Shown: piece by piece, positions 55,563 through 64,000 of the stretch | Layout of the letters: the number at the start of each line of letters is the position of its first letter | Position numbering within the stretch: the first letter of the stretch is position 1 | Assembly (NCBI RefSeq): GCF_002802965.1 | Contig: NZ_NXGA01000001.1 | Coordinates: 3,294,955 to 3,358,954 of the forward strand | Source of the DNA: Sporolactobacillus pectinivorans | Lineage (GTDB): Bacteria; Bacillota; Bacilli; Bacillales; Sporolactobacillaceae | DNA: 64,000 bases | Direction of reading: 5' to 3' | The notes under the pieces: generated by a model | Databases searched by the model: none | What the model saw: the letters and a program-made list of their open reading frames with translations, nothing else | What the model was told of the DNA's origin: nothing | Translations under genes and position numbers: made by a program

Positions 55563-56554
55563 TTAAATATCCGTATGATCAAACGGGTACTTCATTCCCC
55601 ACTGGTTCCGCACGTTAGTCAATATGTCCATGATATCTACGGATAAGGCAAATTCACCGTCATCATGGCCTTGCTCAATATATCTTTGCATATCCTGAAC
55701 TTCGTATTGCAGGGCAAGGGATTCATCTCCCGCGGTCAGCACTTCATGTGATTCCGTGTGTGCATCTTTCGTATAGGTAATCTCGGCTTTTGTGGCCCGC
55801 GGATAGTTTGATATTTCGATGTATCCATTGGTGCCTGAAATCACCCCACGTTTCGGCTGTTTCGCACGCATCGACAAGGACATAACCGCTAATTGATCAT
55901 CCAGATTTTTTAAGATAATACCTGATTGTTCATCGACCCCTGTTTCAAAATATTTGACGGTGGTCAGGATATTCGTTGGCTGCGCTTTCAGGAATGAGCG
56001 TACAAAAGCTGTGGCATATCCGCCAATATCTAATAAGGCGCCGCCGGCTAAGTCTTTGTTGAAGAAACGATTCCTGACATCGTAATCTTTTAAGCTGCCA
56101 AAATTAACCTGTACCAGATTGACATCGCCGAGTTCTCCGGACTGAACGAGCTGCTTGACTCTTTTATACAGCGGCATGTGGAATAATGTGAGTCCCTCTG
56201 TAACAATCAATCCCTTTTGAGCAGCCAATTCCTTAACTTTATTCAACTGTTGCGAATTGACCGTGATCGCTTTTTCAGCAAAAACATGCTGTTTGCCTGC
56301 AGCGCTTTCATAATATAGCCATAGTGAAAATTATGCGGGGTCGCAATATAGACCACATCGACATTGGGATCTTTAAGCAAATCGTCCGGATTTGAGAAGG
56401 TGTGCGTCACCTTTTTCTCCTGACTGAATGCCTGTAAAGCCGCTTCATTCACATCGGCTACAGCATAAATTTCTCCATTCACGGCATTTAATGCGTCAGC
56501 CATTTCATGTGCGATCCATCCAGTACCAATCATTCCCCAGTTAAACGTTTTCAT
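55563..56554 (-). pseudogene. Gfo/Idh/MocA family oxidoreductase, frameshifted
   Basis: Two frames together make one oxidoreductase. The N-terminal frame has the Rossmann motif GMIGTGWIAHEMADAL and YIATPHNFHYGYIMKAL; the C-terminal frame resumes with KELAAQKGLIVTEG and includes the substrate-domain segment GGALLDIGGYATAF. The shift falls near 56290-56297 (GCAGGCAAACAGC), where the conserved catalytic EK is reached only in the second frame (HVFAEKAITV). One missing base restores about 330 codons. ATG 56554 has GAGG 9 bp upstream. Either a genuine lesion or a sequence error. Confidence 0.85.
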
Positions 56555-56984
56555 TTTATTCATCCTCACATTCATTGTTTTTTTTCTGAGTCAGCCTAGA
56601 CGATTTGCGATACACCATCTTTAAAGAAAGAACGATTGAGAGCCTCACCTCCCTGCTATTCAAAATGAAAATAATTTCAACAATTAAATTTACCATGTAA
56701 CTTATTTTAATATATCACTCGAATCTTTTTTGTCAATAAGAAAATTCGTCTTAAAGCTTCCACATGATCGCAACATGTGGCCCCATAAGCGGTTGAGCAA
56801 AATTAAAACCTCTGAATACAACAAAAAAGCCAGTACCTTGATTCACTCGAAGTACTGACTTTTCCCATTATTTGACACTTACACTTGTCTAATCTTCTTT
56901 TAAATGATTGTCATTCATTCGTGCTCACACTTTTTTGTCTCATAAAGTTTCACCAAAGTTCCTCAAGTCTCATATAAAAATGTT
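56555..56984. other. Intergenic region, Gfo pseudogene / TauE
   Basis: Contains the TauE terminator (56823-56866) and presumably the promoter of the oxidoreductase. Nothing else seen. Confidence 0.45.
56823..56866 (-). terminator. Terminator of the TauE gene, possibly bidirectional
   Basis: On the minus strand AAAAGTCAGTAC pairs with GTACTGGCTTTT (one mismatch), followed by TTTTTTG. It lies about 120-160 bp beyond the TauE stop. Confidence 0.7.
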
Positions 56985-57782
56985 TTACCCAAAGTAGGTC
57001 TGTATGAATAAAGACGTGGCGAGCCCCATCGCCCCAATGGCTATGACGATTTTCATCACTTTAGAAGGAATAAGACGCACAATATAGGGACCGATATATC
57101 CGCCGATGAAAAGTCCGGCAGCCAGGGGTGCCACCGCTAGCCAATAGATATGTGAGCGAATGGCATAAAGTAACGTGGCTACAAGATTTGATGCACCTAA
57201 CGATACATTTTTCATTGCGTTATACTCCGCAAATTTTGCATGGCTTGTTGCCGCAAAGATGGCCAGCATAATCACGCCGCCAGCCGCGCCGAAGTATCCC
57301 GTATAAGCCCCAACAACGAGAATGGCTATACTATAAGCGACTTCAGCCGCTTTCAGTCGAAACATGCCTTCCTTATTTTCATCGCTGATGGCGCTTTGCT
57401 GCCTGCTCTTATCCTTACTCGTTTGCTTCGGACGTAAAATCAGTAACGCCGCGCCGAAAATGAAAAAAGGGACAACATGCTCAAATGTTGTCGCCGGTGC
57501 TATTAATAAGAGTATACTGCCACAGATGCTGCCGATTATAGTAAGCGGTAACAGTTTAATAAGATTGTGACCATGACCGCGCAACTCGCGCTTTGATGCT
57601 ATTCCCGACCCCACTCCTGTAAATATGAGTGCGGCAGTGTTGGTTACATTGGCATACACGGGCGGTATCCCTAAGGCGAGCAATGCAGGATAGGAAACGA
57701 GTGAGGCAAGTCCTACAGACGAACTTATTATTCCTGCTAAAACACCAACCGGAAAAAGAATGAACAAATAGTGATATAACAT
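56985..57782 (-). CDS. TauE/SafE family membrane permease (sulfite exporter-like)
   Basis: 265 aa with about eight helices. The N-terminal repeat (VGVLAGIISSSVGLASLVSY) and the C-terminal repeat (GYFGAAGGVIMLAIFA) are the duplicated DUF81 halves. Family members export sulfite, sulfoacetate or related anions; the substrate is not evident. AAGGTGA precedes the ATG by 10 bp. Monocistronic. Confidence 0.9.
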   Translation of the reverse strand: MLYHYLFILFPVGVLAGIISSSVGLASLVSYPALLALGIPPVYANVTNTAALIFTGVGSGIASKRELRGHGHNLIKLLPLTIIGSICGSILLLIAPATTFEHVVPFFIFGAALLILRPKQTSKDKSRQQSAISDENKEGMFRLKAAEVAYSIAILVVGAYTGYFGAAGGVIMLAIFAATSHAKFAEYNAMKNVSLGASNLVATLLYAIRSHIYWLAVAPLAAGLFIGGYIGPYIVRLIPSKVMKIVIAIGAMGLATSLFIQTYFG

Positions 57783-58325
57783 GAATCATATTTCACCTTT
57801 CCATAAAAAAAGTTTGCTTCATTCTAAAGTAATGTTGCATATACATCGAATGAGTATTCACGAGAACCATCGATATTATTATAAACGGTCGTATTCTCAT
57901 TGCTTTCACAACTTATTATAAATCTATACATTTGAAGAAATTTTGTAAAACCTATTGCCTCGAAAAAAATCCTTTCACCGATCAGACTGTTGATCCAGCG
58001 TTTTCCATCACTATTTTGCCGATAAACGGCGGCCAGCCCTTTAACAATGAAAAAAATAATGAGTCAGCGATTTGCCTTTAAGAAAGACCAGTGTTTTGGC
58101 CTGATAACTTTTCAACGCCTGCCGAGGGATTCCATTTGGCGCAGTGCGGATTCATGAGCCTTCTGTACGCAAAACGGACATTGACACCCCCATAAGAGCT
58201 TTTATCATAGCCATACTCTTAATCAAAGAAACTTGATCTGGATCATGGTATGATGCCTGCCTATTCCTTATTATCAATGATAGGAATTATCATTTAAAAC
58301 AGTTAAGCTGAAAAGAGGAGAAAGG
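57783..58325. other. Intergenic region before the cupin gene
   Basis: 543 bp without a gene. The only clear features are overlapping TGATA/TTATCA hexamers at 58271-58292 just before the cupin gene. Confidence 0.45.
58278..58292. promoter_or_regulatory. Fur/PerR-like box upstream of the cupin gene
   Basis: TGATAGGAATTATCA, two mismatches from TGATAATnATTATCA. A third hexamer, TTATCA (58271-58276), overlaps as in extended Fur sites. It is 34-48 bp before the start codon. Confidence 0.45.
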
Positions 58326-58631
58326 ATGAACGTTTATACACTGCACGAACAAAATACCCGGCTGAAGGAAATACTTTTTATCGATCCAGCGGTCACTATC
58401 GTCCATCTGTCTTTGAAGGAAGGACAGGAAATAGGAAAACATCATGGTGGACCGGCACGGGTCACCGTGATTCCGGTCAAAGGTGAAGTGATCTTTTCGA
58501 CAGAGGAGCAATCGGTACAGCTCGTTCCGGGGAAATTCGTCCGGCTGAATGCCGGTGAAGAACATGGGCTGAGGGCCAATCAGAACAGCGAAATTATCAT
58601 TATCAAGCAGCCCGATGCGGCAGCGGAATGA
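58326..58631 (+). CDS. Small cupin domain protein
   Basis: 101 aa single cupin barrel. Motif 1 is GKHHGGPARVTVIPVKGEV with two adjacent histidines; motif 2 is PGKFVRLNAGEEHGLRA with one His, so a metal site is plausible. Function unknown; similar small cupins often act as sugar or redox sensors or dioxygenase-like proteins. GAGGAGAAAGG directly precedes the ATG. A Fur/PerR-like box upstream suggests iron or peroxide control. Followed by a weak hairpin. Confidence 0.83.
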   Translation: MNVYTLHEQNTRLKEILFIDPAVTIVHLSLKEGQEIGKHHGGPARVTVIPVKGEVIFSTEEQSVQLVPGKFVRLNAGEEHGLRANQNSEIIIIKQPDAAAE

Positions 58632-58659
58632 CTGTCCAGACCAGGTGCACAGCAAATAA

Positions 58660-58701
58660 CAGGCAGGACGGAGTCCGATTATTGCAGGACCCTCCTGCCT
58701 G
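58660..58701. terminator. Possible terminator between cupin and DUF488 genes
   Basis: CAGGCAGGA pairs with TCCTGCCTG across a loop containing GGAGTCC; only a short T-run (GTTTG) follows. Convergent genes on both sides. Confidence 0.4.
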
Positions 58702-58709
58702 CCGTTTGT

Positions 58710-59087
58710 CTACACATCATATTGAGTACGGAGAAATATCAGCAGCACGATGGCATGATTCACCAACGGATCTCTCGCCGCATAAACAAGTGTGATTGTC
58801 CCCTCCCTGCTTTCGGTGGCAATCCGCTCCAACAACAGCCGTTTCTCCTGATCATGCGTAAGTTCATCTATATACTTACTCCGAAACAATTCGAACTTGC
58901 CCGCCTCATGGTTGAACCAGCGACGCAGCTCAGGACTAGGCGCTAAGTCTTTAAGCCAGCCCACCAGCCGGGCGCGGTCTTTCGACACCCCCCGCGGCCA
59001 CAGCCGGTCGACCAGATAACGCTGCCCGTCCTCAGGCACAGCCGGTTCATAGATGCGTTTGATTTGAATCATCGGCATAGCCCCCAT
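58710..59087 (-). CDS. DUF488 family protein
   Basis: About 120-125 aa. The N-terminal IKRIYEPAVPEDGQRYLVDRL and WPRGVSK are the family signature; the RDPLVNHAIVLL end is also conserved. Structure-based hints suggest nucleic acid or nucleotide binding, but no function is established. The start is unclear: ATG 59087 is 1 bp from AAGGAG, while ATG 59078 is 10 bp away. It lies 5 bp after the ferredoxin stop, on the same strand, so they are cotranscribed. Confidence 0.85.
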   Translation of the reverse strand: MGAMPMIQIKRIYEPAVPEDGQRYLVDRLWPRGVSKDRARLVGWLKDLAPSPELRRWFNHEAGKFELFRSKYIDELTHDQEKRLLLERIATESREGTITLVYAARDPLVNHAIVLLIFLRTQYDV

Positions 59088-59092
59088 GCTCC

Positions 59093-59338
59093 TTAGTGTT
59101 CTTTGATTCCGTCAGTGAGCGGATGTTCCCCTACTTCAATCGACTCAGTCGGACAGCCCATATAGGCGTCCTCCAGATCCTCAAGAAGCTCTTCAGGAAT
59201 TGGACGAATACCCTGATTCCCGTCAATAAGCGAGAAAGCGATCCCCTCCTCGTCACAATCAAAAATGTCGGGTGCCGACGCCTGACAGGCACCGCAGGCG
59301 ATACAAGTATCCTGATTCACACGCGTATATTTAGCCAA
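59093..59338 (-). CDS. fer: Bacillus-type 4Fe-4S ferredoxin
   Basis: 81 aa. [15 protein letters not shown] supplies three cluster cysteines and GCPTESI the fourth, as in the single-cluster ferredoxins of Bacillus that serve as low-potential electron carriers. KYTRVNQDT begins the usual N-terminus, so the TTG at 59338, 9 bp after AGAGG, is the start; the longer frame to 59416 adds non-family sequence. Followed after 5 bp by the DUF488 gene. Confidence 0.93.
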   Translation of the reverse strand: MAKYTRVNQDTCIACGACQASAPDIFDCDEEGIAFSLIDGNQGIRPIPEELLEDLEDAYMGCPTESIEVGEHPLTDGIKEH

Positions 59339-59628
59339 TCCTGAAAACCTCTCTTTCCAAACCCAGCCTGTTGCATAATCATAAATATCTGGGTTACTGA
59401 ATTCATTCACAAGCATAACAGCCGGATGAGAGAATCTCCATGATCTCGATCAATTTGCGTGCGACCCCGTCGTATAACTCAAGATCTCTCAATAAATGAC
59501 GTGAATTAAGTCAAATAGAGATGCAATAATCAGTGTGAGGAAAATCGTGAACCAACACCTGATCAGAATTTTAGCCAAAGTGTATTTCATCATACAATCT
59601 CTCTAAATAATAAAATTTTCTCATGAAA

Positions 59629-60507
59629 TTACGCTTGGGTTATCTGGTCAAGTCCTTTTATTGATCCACGTTTAAGCCCCATTGAAGCAAAGATGGTACC
59701 CAGTGACATCAAGAATAGACCTGTAATGAACATCAGGCTATTCACATCTTGTGTCATAAATAATTGCGGTGAATGAACAGTAATCTGAACAATTAGGATG
59801 GTCGAGAGCACTACTGATACCGCCATGCCAAACAGAATGACTATTTCAGGGATATATACAAATTTTATTTCAGATAATTGAAACTCAGTTCTTATGACAA
59901 CAAGTGAGACCGCAGCAGTACCTGCAATTAATAGGAGAGTCGAAAGGATTAAGTACCCAATCAAAAGGGCAAAGATATAAGCTTGCAAGTGCCAGAACAC
60001 AAGCATTACCGTAAAGATTGCCGTAAAAAGTGCAAATAAGAGTAAACACGAAAGAGAGAACCAAAATGGATGTAACACATCTGATTTTCTATTTTTGAAT
60101 GCCCGTTTAACAGAAATGAAAAAGATAGGAAGACCACCAATTAAAATCGTTAAAAATGAGATAGAACCAACAATAAAAACGGCATGATAAAGAACTCCAA
60201 ACTCCGGATGAATTTTGTCGACCACTTGAAAGTTAGGAACAGGGTCATTGAGCCGTTGAAGCAAACTCCAACCTACGCCATATAGCACAAAGGCACCAAA
60301 AACCATCACAATCCCTGAACGAATTCGGTTTGTCATATATGAAACTCCCTCTGTAAAAAAACTGAAATTTAAATTTGCATCAAGGGCTCCTATTAGTAAG
60401 TCAATCATCGTAACAAGTGTTATTTTGTGTTCCTCTAAAACAGCTAACATTTCATCTTCATAACGCACACGCCAAGCACGCGGATAAAGTTTTAATAACC
60501 AACGCAT
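59629..60507 (-). CDS. Multi-pass membrane protein paired with a PadR regulator
   Basis: 292 aa. The N-terminal YPRAWRVRYEDEMLAVLEE segment is typical of proteins encoded beside PadR regulators, followed by six to seven hydrophobic helices. No catalytic motif. Start overlaps the PadR stop by one base, so the two are translationally coupled. Such pairs are common in Bacillota; the membrane protein may be a stress or lantibiotic sensor, but this is unproven. AT-rich. Confidence 0.78.
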   Translation of the reverse strand: MRWLLKLYPRAWRVRYEDEMLAVLEEHKITLVTMIDLLIGALDANLNFSFFTEGVSYMTNRIRSGIVMVFGAFVLYGVGWSLLQRLNDPVPNFQVVDKIHPEFGVLYHAVFIVGSISFLTILIGGLPIFFISVKRAFKNRKSDVLHPFWFSLSCLLLFALFTAIFTVMLVFWHLQAYIFALLIGYLILSTLLLIAGTAAVSLVVIRTEFQLSEIKFVYIPEIVILFGMAVSVVLSTILIVQITVHSPQLFMTQDVNSLMFITGLFLMSLGTIFASMGLKRGSIKGLDQITQA

Positions 60508-60827
60508 CAGAACCCCTCCAGTGTTGCCAATCGTCTTTTTCCGGTCATGGCAATTTGTTCTAATGTTGCTACCTGCTCCCTAAAAACGGTTGCTCCCTTG
60601 TTTGTGATGTGATAAGGGCGGCGCCTTTCCTCGGCAGCCAGAGCTTCGATCCATCCCAATTTCTCTAATCGTGCAATTGCGCCATACAGTGTTCCTGGTT
60701 CCAGTTGAGTACCACTGAATACCTTAATGTCTTCCATCATGGCATACCCATGTTTCGGTCCGCTTGCCAAACTAGATAAAATAAGAAATGACACATCAGA
60801 AAAACGGCCTAACTCCTTTTGTCTCAT
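60507..60827 (-). CDS. PadR family transcriptional regulator
   Basis: 106 aa. Winged helix with ILSSLASGPKHGYAMMEDIK at the N-terminus, then GTLYGAIARLEKLGWIEAL and RRPYHITNKG, the PadR signature. The short C-terminal helix marks it as the small-subfamily type (dimerising). First gene of a two-gene unit with the membrane protein it overlaps by one base. Its own operator is not identified. Confidence 0.93.
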   Translation of the reverse strand: MRQKELGRFSDVSFLILSSLASGPKHGYAMMEDIKVFSGTQLEPGTLYGAIARLEKLGWIEALAAEERRRPYHITNKGATVFREQVATLEQIAMTGKRRLATLEGF

Positions 60828-61017
60828 TTAAAATTTCCTTTCCACTTTATTAAGTTAAACTTACTAAGTTTTGCTTAATAATAAAACATCCTTTTATTGT
60901 TGTCAAGATTTTATTAGATCCCGGGCGATGTCCATAGAATGAATAGGCACGACTTTCCCTCCACACTGAGCACATGAGGAGCCTCCTTGTATGTTTTGGG
61001 TTTGGTCACCTATAATC

Positions 61018-61042
61018 ATACAAAGGAGTAGCTCCTTTGTAT
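61018..61042. repeat. Perfect 11-bp inverted repeat with 3-nt centre
   Basis: ATACAAAGGAG-TAG-CTCCTTTGTAT. There is no T-run. A partly similar GGAG/CTCC block lies 40 bp upstream (GAGGAGCCTCCTTGTATG, 60975-60992). It is a possible operator or tiny mobile-element end. Confidence 0.5.
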
Positions 61043-61284
61043 CACCCAGTCGGTGGAAATTAGAAAATTACTTTAACACTCGCATGGAACAGGTCTTAAC
61101 TAGATTGACTAATGAAGAATTAAGGATTAATTTGTCTTATCTTGCAAACAATGTCACCATATTTAAATAGATCAACCGCTTTGCGTTTCCATTAAGCACA
61201 ACTTAGGAATTCTATTTAATTGTCGTGTTGAAAAAGGATATTCCGCGGTATCTTCTTTTGCACCACTTCAAAAAGAAGTCCATC

Positions 61285-61306
61285 CAGTTAATATTCAGTT
61301 AATTTT
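61285..61306 (+). promoter_or_regulatory. Tandem 11-bp direct repeat, OmpR-type response-regulator site candidate
   Basis: CAGTTAATATT is followed directly by CAGTTAATTTT. An 11-bp period of direct repeats is typical for OmpR/PhoB-family sites. TGTTACACT at 61310-61318 could serve as an extended -10. Confidence 0.4.
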
Positions 61307-61483
61307 TCCATGTTACACTCTTTTACAACAACATGAGAGGGGGTAGTCGATATACGGGTCAGGAGCGATCAGAAGACAACTTAGCCAATGGCTTCAAGCT
61401 GGTAATAAAAAAGTTTTTCTTAACGAATAATGTGTATCAGAAACAGAAACTCAGATTCGCCTACATAAGAGGAGGCAGTATCA

Positions 61484-63469
61484 GTGCACTTTTTGGAGCT
61501 CAAGAACATCCACAAATCATACTATTTAGGCAAAGAAGAACAACCCGTTTTAAAAGGTATTAATCTCAGCTTTGAACGCGGTGAATTTGTATCTATTCTG
61601 GGTGAATCCGGTGGTGGAAAAACAACGCTGATGAATATTATCGGTGGGCTTGATCGAAATTTCAGCGGCGAAGTATTGATAAATGGCCAACGATTAAATC
61701 ACTCGAAGGCTAAAGCATTGGACCGGTTTCGCCGGGAAACGGTGGGCTATATTTATCAATCTTATAATTTAATCAGCCATTTGAATGTACTTGATAACGT
61801 CATCATTTCACTGGATATGACGACACTGTCCAAAAGTGAACGCGAAGAACGGGCCAAAGCATTGTTAAAAAAAGTCGGGCTGCTGGACCATATCCGAAAA
61901 TATCCGAGCCAGCTGTCCGGTGGTCAGAAGCAGCGTGTAGCTATTGCCAGGGCTTTGGCCAGTGACCCGAAAATTATCATTGCGGACGAGCCTACGGGGG
62001 CATTAGACTCACAAAACACCGAAGAAGTCCTGCGCATTTTAAACCAAATTGCCAAAGAGGGGCGGCTCGTTATTGCCGTCACTCACTCTCAGGCCGTTGC
62101 CGATTATGGCACGCGTATTGTTCACTTGAAAGACGGGAAAATAGACCAGGAAGAAACTTTGAAAGATGCCTACCCGATACCTGCGGAGACCGCGCAGATC
62201 CAGTCGCGTCCGCTTCCGGCCTGGGCAAGCTATTTTACGGCATTTAAACACCTTAAATTCCATTTTGGGCGCAATTCGCTTATTATCCTTGGTACAGCTA
62301 TCGGACTCTCCGCCGTCATGTTGTTCAGCGGTTTAGGCAACGGAGTTAAAGGATACATTAACGAACAGGTCAATTCATTGGTCAATCCGCAGGCGATCAC
62401 CGTATCAAGATACAGCAATTCGGCAACTGCTTCTCCCCGGGGGGCGGCACGAACGGCAATGGCAACGACCAGTACAGGTAACACCCTGAGCTCGTCCCAA
62501 ATTCAGCAGCTGAAAAATTTAAAACACGTTGTAAGTGTCGAACCAGGCTATAGAATCAGTAATCCCACAATAACGATTGGCAGTAAAACACTGACTCTGT
62601 CGTCTATTCAAACGTGGACGCACAGTCTGCAAACTTCAATTATTCAAGCAGGGCATGCGGCCGGTGATAATGAGATTATGGTTGACGAAACAGCAGTAGC
62701 AAAAGAATGGTCAGCCACAAACTGGAAGAACATCATCGGTAAGAAAGTCACTGTGACCTACACGGCCTATAATTCTCATGGCAAACCGATCCAGATTCAA
62801 AAGAAACTGACCGTTTCCGGAATTACGAGCAGCAGCGCCGCCGCCCAGAACGGCGGGATCAATGCCATGAATTATAACACCATGTATGATTCATTAAAAA
62901 ATGCAAATGCCTCGACTCAGGCCACGTTTGCCACGGTTAATGTCGATAAAATGAGCCACGTTAAAGCTCTGGGAAATACAATTAATAAGATAAACACGAG
63001 CAACAAGCGTGTTTTCAATGCGATCGTCATTTCTGATACATTGGATACCATCAACACATTTATCAATTTAGCATCCAATGTACTGTCTGCAATTGCCGGC
63101 ATTTCACTGCTAGTCTCGGCGCTGATGATCATTGTGACCATGTTTATGTCCGTCAATGACCGGATAAAAGAAATCGGTATTTTACGTGCAATGGGTGAAA
63201 GCAAACGCGATATCCGCCGGCTCTTCACGAGCGAATCGATCCTCATTGGTTTGTTAAGTTCTGTATTTGCCACAGTGCTCGCCTATGGGGTCGGTAGTGC
63301 TCTTAACCATGTACTCTATCACTTGGCTAAATATAACCTTGTGCAAGTCACGTTTAACAATGTGCTATTTGCCTTTATCATCGCTCTGATTATTGCTTTT
63401 ATTGCTGCCCTGTTGCCGGCACGGCGCGCGGCAGGCTTGAATCCTATTGATGCATTAGCTTCAGAATAA
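61484..63469 (+). CDS. Fused ABC transporter (ATP-binding plus FtsX/MacB-type permease)
   Basis: 661 aa. ATPase domain (about residues 1-230): Walker A GESGGGKT (40-47), Q-loop, signature LSGGQKQRVAIARAL, Walker B IIIADEPTGALDS. Then a membrane helix, an extracellular MacB-type core (about 280-520, Ser/Thr-rich start) and a C-terminal FtsX domain with three helices (about 535-655). Such fusions act as mechanotransmission exporters or sensors for peptides. The start is GTG 61484, 9 bp after AGGAGG. No two-component genes are adjacent, but an OmpR-type repeat lies upstream. Terminator at 63550. Confidence 0.93.
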   Translation: MHFLELKNIHKSYYLGKEEQPVLKGINLSFERGEFVSILGESGGGKTTLMNIIGGLDRNFSGEVLINGQRLNHSKAKALDRFRRETVGYIYQSYNLISHLNVLDNVIISLDMTTLSKSEREERAKALLKKVGLLDHIRKYPSQLSGGQKQRVAIARALASDPKIIIADEPTGALDSQNTEEVLRILNQIAKEGRLVIAVTHSQAVADYGTRIVHLKDGKIDQEETLKDAYPIPAETAQIQSRPLPAWASYFTAFKHLKFHFGRNSLIILGTAIGLSAVMLFSGLGNGVKGYINEQVNSLVNPQAITVSRYSNSATASPRGAARTAMATTSTGNTLSSSQIQQLKNLKHVVSVEPGYRISNPTITIGSKTLTLSSIQTWTHSLQTSIIQAGHAAGDNEIMVDETAVAKEWSATNWKNIIGKKVTVTYTAYNSHGKPIQIQKKLTVSGITSSSAAAQNGGINAMNYNTMYDSLKNANASTQATFATVNVDKMSHVKALGNTINKINTSNKRVFNAIVISDTLDTINTFINLASNVLSAIAGISLLVSALMIIVTMFMSVNDRIKEIGILRAMGESKRDIRRLFTSESILIGLLSSVFATVLAYGVGSALNHVLYHLAKYNLVQVTFNNVLFAFIIALIIAFIAALLPARRAAGLNPIDALASE

Positions 63470-63549
63470 GATATCCAAAACAATGAAGCTGTTCCGAATG
63501 GATAAACACAAAGGATAAGTGTAAAAATTTCTTCCGAACTACTATTATG

Positions 63550-63583
63550 AAGCTCACACCGTTGAATCGGCGTGAGCTTTTTG
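63550..63583 (+). terminator. Terminator of the ABC transporter gene
   Basis: AAGCTCAC and CCG pair with CGG and GTGAGCTT, followed by TTTTTG. It lies 81 bp after the stop. Confidence 0.8.
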
Positions 63584-63901
63584 TAGTTATGATAAGGGCA
63601 GATGCGCGAGGATGACGAGAAGCGCACCCTCGGAGTGCTTGATATCATCGTCATGTTATGCGGAAGATTTGTGGAAAGAAAAGATAAATCTTATCGTTTC
63701 TATGCCTCACACGGCAAATAGCGAAGAGCTGAGAAGTACTGATACATCAGCATTTCTCAGCTCTTCAATAATAGCACCGTGACTGGATAAAACATAGAAA
63801 TACCGGTGGTCGGGGGTCAATAAAGGTGTCAAAGTATTGATTTAATAGGCTTTTGCAAGTTCATGTGTAAAATTTGTCTTTTGAATCTCGATTGTATCGT
63901 T
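63584..63901. other. Intergenic region before the YoeB fragment
   Basis: 318 bp. Apart from the 63723-63766 hairpin nothing is recognised. Confidence 0.4.
63723..63766. repeat. 13-bp inverted repeat with nested hairpin
   Basis: GAAGAGCTGAGAA (63723-63735) is exactly complementary to 63754-63766; CTGA-TACA-TCAG sits at the tip. It lies downstream of the YoeB fragment on the minus strand; no T-run on either side. Confidence 0.5.
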
Positions 63902-64000
63902 TTATCTTTCATAATGCGTTCGGCATTGCAAGACATACAGCGTATCATGATCAATTTTAAAAACTAATCGATTGACTTGGTCTATCCTTGTACTATACCA
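63902..64000 (-). CDS. C-terminal part of a Txe/YoeB-family toxin (N-terminus beyond the right edge)
   Basis: 32 codons visible before the TAA at 63902-63904. IDQVNRLVFKID, then TLYVLQCRTHYE, match the end of YoeB mRNA interferases; the terminal Cys-Arg-x-His-Tyr block contains the conserved His and Tyr of the active site. The antitoxin gene (YefM-like) would lie further right, upstream on this strand. Only the fragment is seen, so intactness cannot be judged. Confidence 0.75.
   Translation of the reverse strand, partial: WYSTRIDQVNRLVFKIDHDTLYVLQCRTHYER

Larger units (their letters stand above)
60828..61483. other. Intergenic region between PadR pair and the ABC transporter
   Basis: 656 bp without a supported gene. 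Contains a perfect inverted repeat (61018-61042) and two 11-bp direct repeats (61285-61306), both described separately. Confidence 0.5.

Noticed and set aside
58233..58246. TTGATCTGGATCAT, similar to the E. coli FNR site
   Set aside because: The Fnr in this window has a CRP-like recognition helix (RETVNR) predicting TGTGA sites, so the resemblance is probably chance.
61333..61563. 76-codon open frame before the ABC transporter
   Set aside because: It runs out of frame into the transporter ATPase sequence and is an overlap artefact, despite GAGGGGG near its start.
1..64000. Search for CRISPR arrays, rRNA, tRNA and T-box leaders
   Set aside because: None seen by eye in the intergenic regions; a tRNAscan or covariance-model run would be needed to exclude short RNAs.

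Overview
The window looks like the chromosome of a spore-forming, low-to-moderate GC Bacillota in the order Bacillales. It carries SpoVR, PrkA and YhbH (sporulation and stationary phase), a HemAT-type aerotaxis receptor, Bacillus-type regulatory sites (Fur box, S-box, cre) and a block (yhbB, trmL, prkA, yhbH) that recalls the B. subtilis yhb region. A Sporolactobacillus-like relative is my best guess, but this is inference; no rRNA or tRNA gene was seen to settle it. Both edges cut genes: a GH31 glucosidase on the left and a YoeB-type toxin on the right.

Layout. 1-10.4 kb: GH31 fragment, orphan FTR1 iron permease behind a perfect Fur box, a 97-bp tandem repeat, spoVR, a MoxR-DUF58-transglutaminase operon and HemAT. 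10.8-19.8 kb: metE behind a SAM riboswitch, a GNAT protein, prfC, pgcA with a HAD phosphatase, and yhbH. 20-27.8 kb: two tandem signal peptidase I genes directly behind prkA, then trmL, an Amidase_6 protein, ogt, a B3/B4-domain protein and an Fnr-like regulator. 28-37 kb: odhAB, cvfB, a zinc-type ABC importer with Zur-like boxes, and an RpiB-like protein lacking the usual cysteine. 37-44 kb: an AT-rich variable region of surface-glycan type (Rossmann protein of unknown role, PseB/CapE-like dehydratase, wrecked glycosyltransferase, DUF1796 protein) bracketed by a 21-bp degenerate direct repeat. 44-50.7 kb: chemoreceptor, pentapeptide protein and the cobalamin locus. 50.9-64 kb: HxlR/MFS pair, fruA with a cre site, a frameshifted Gfo/Idh/MocA gene, TauE, a cupin, DUF488 and ferredoxin, a PadR/membrane pair, a fused MacB-like ABC transporter and the YoeB edge fragment.

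The most notable system is at 47.4-50.7 kb. A cobalamin riboswitch with its own terminator precedes a secreted alpha/alpha-toroid protein with a C-terminal membrane anchor, which overlaps by 4 bp an anchored DUF4430 protein. A PduO-type cob(I)alamin adenosyltransferase follows on the same strand. Animal transcobalamin and intrinsic factor consist of an alpha/alpha barrel plus a DUF4430-type beta domain. Here the same two domain types sit on two adjacent surface proteins under B12 control, suggesting a split, cell-surface B12-capture device feeding adenosylcobalamin synthesis.

Many start codons were reassigned from Shine-Dalgarno spacing; these are noted per gene.
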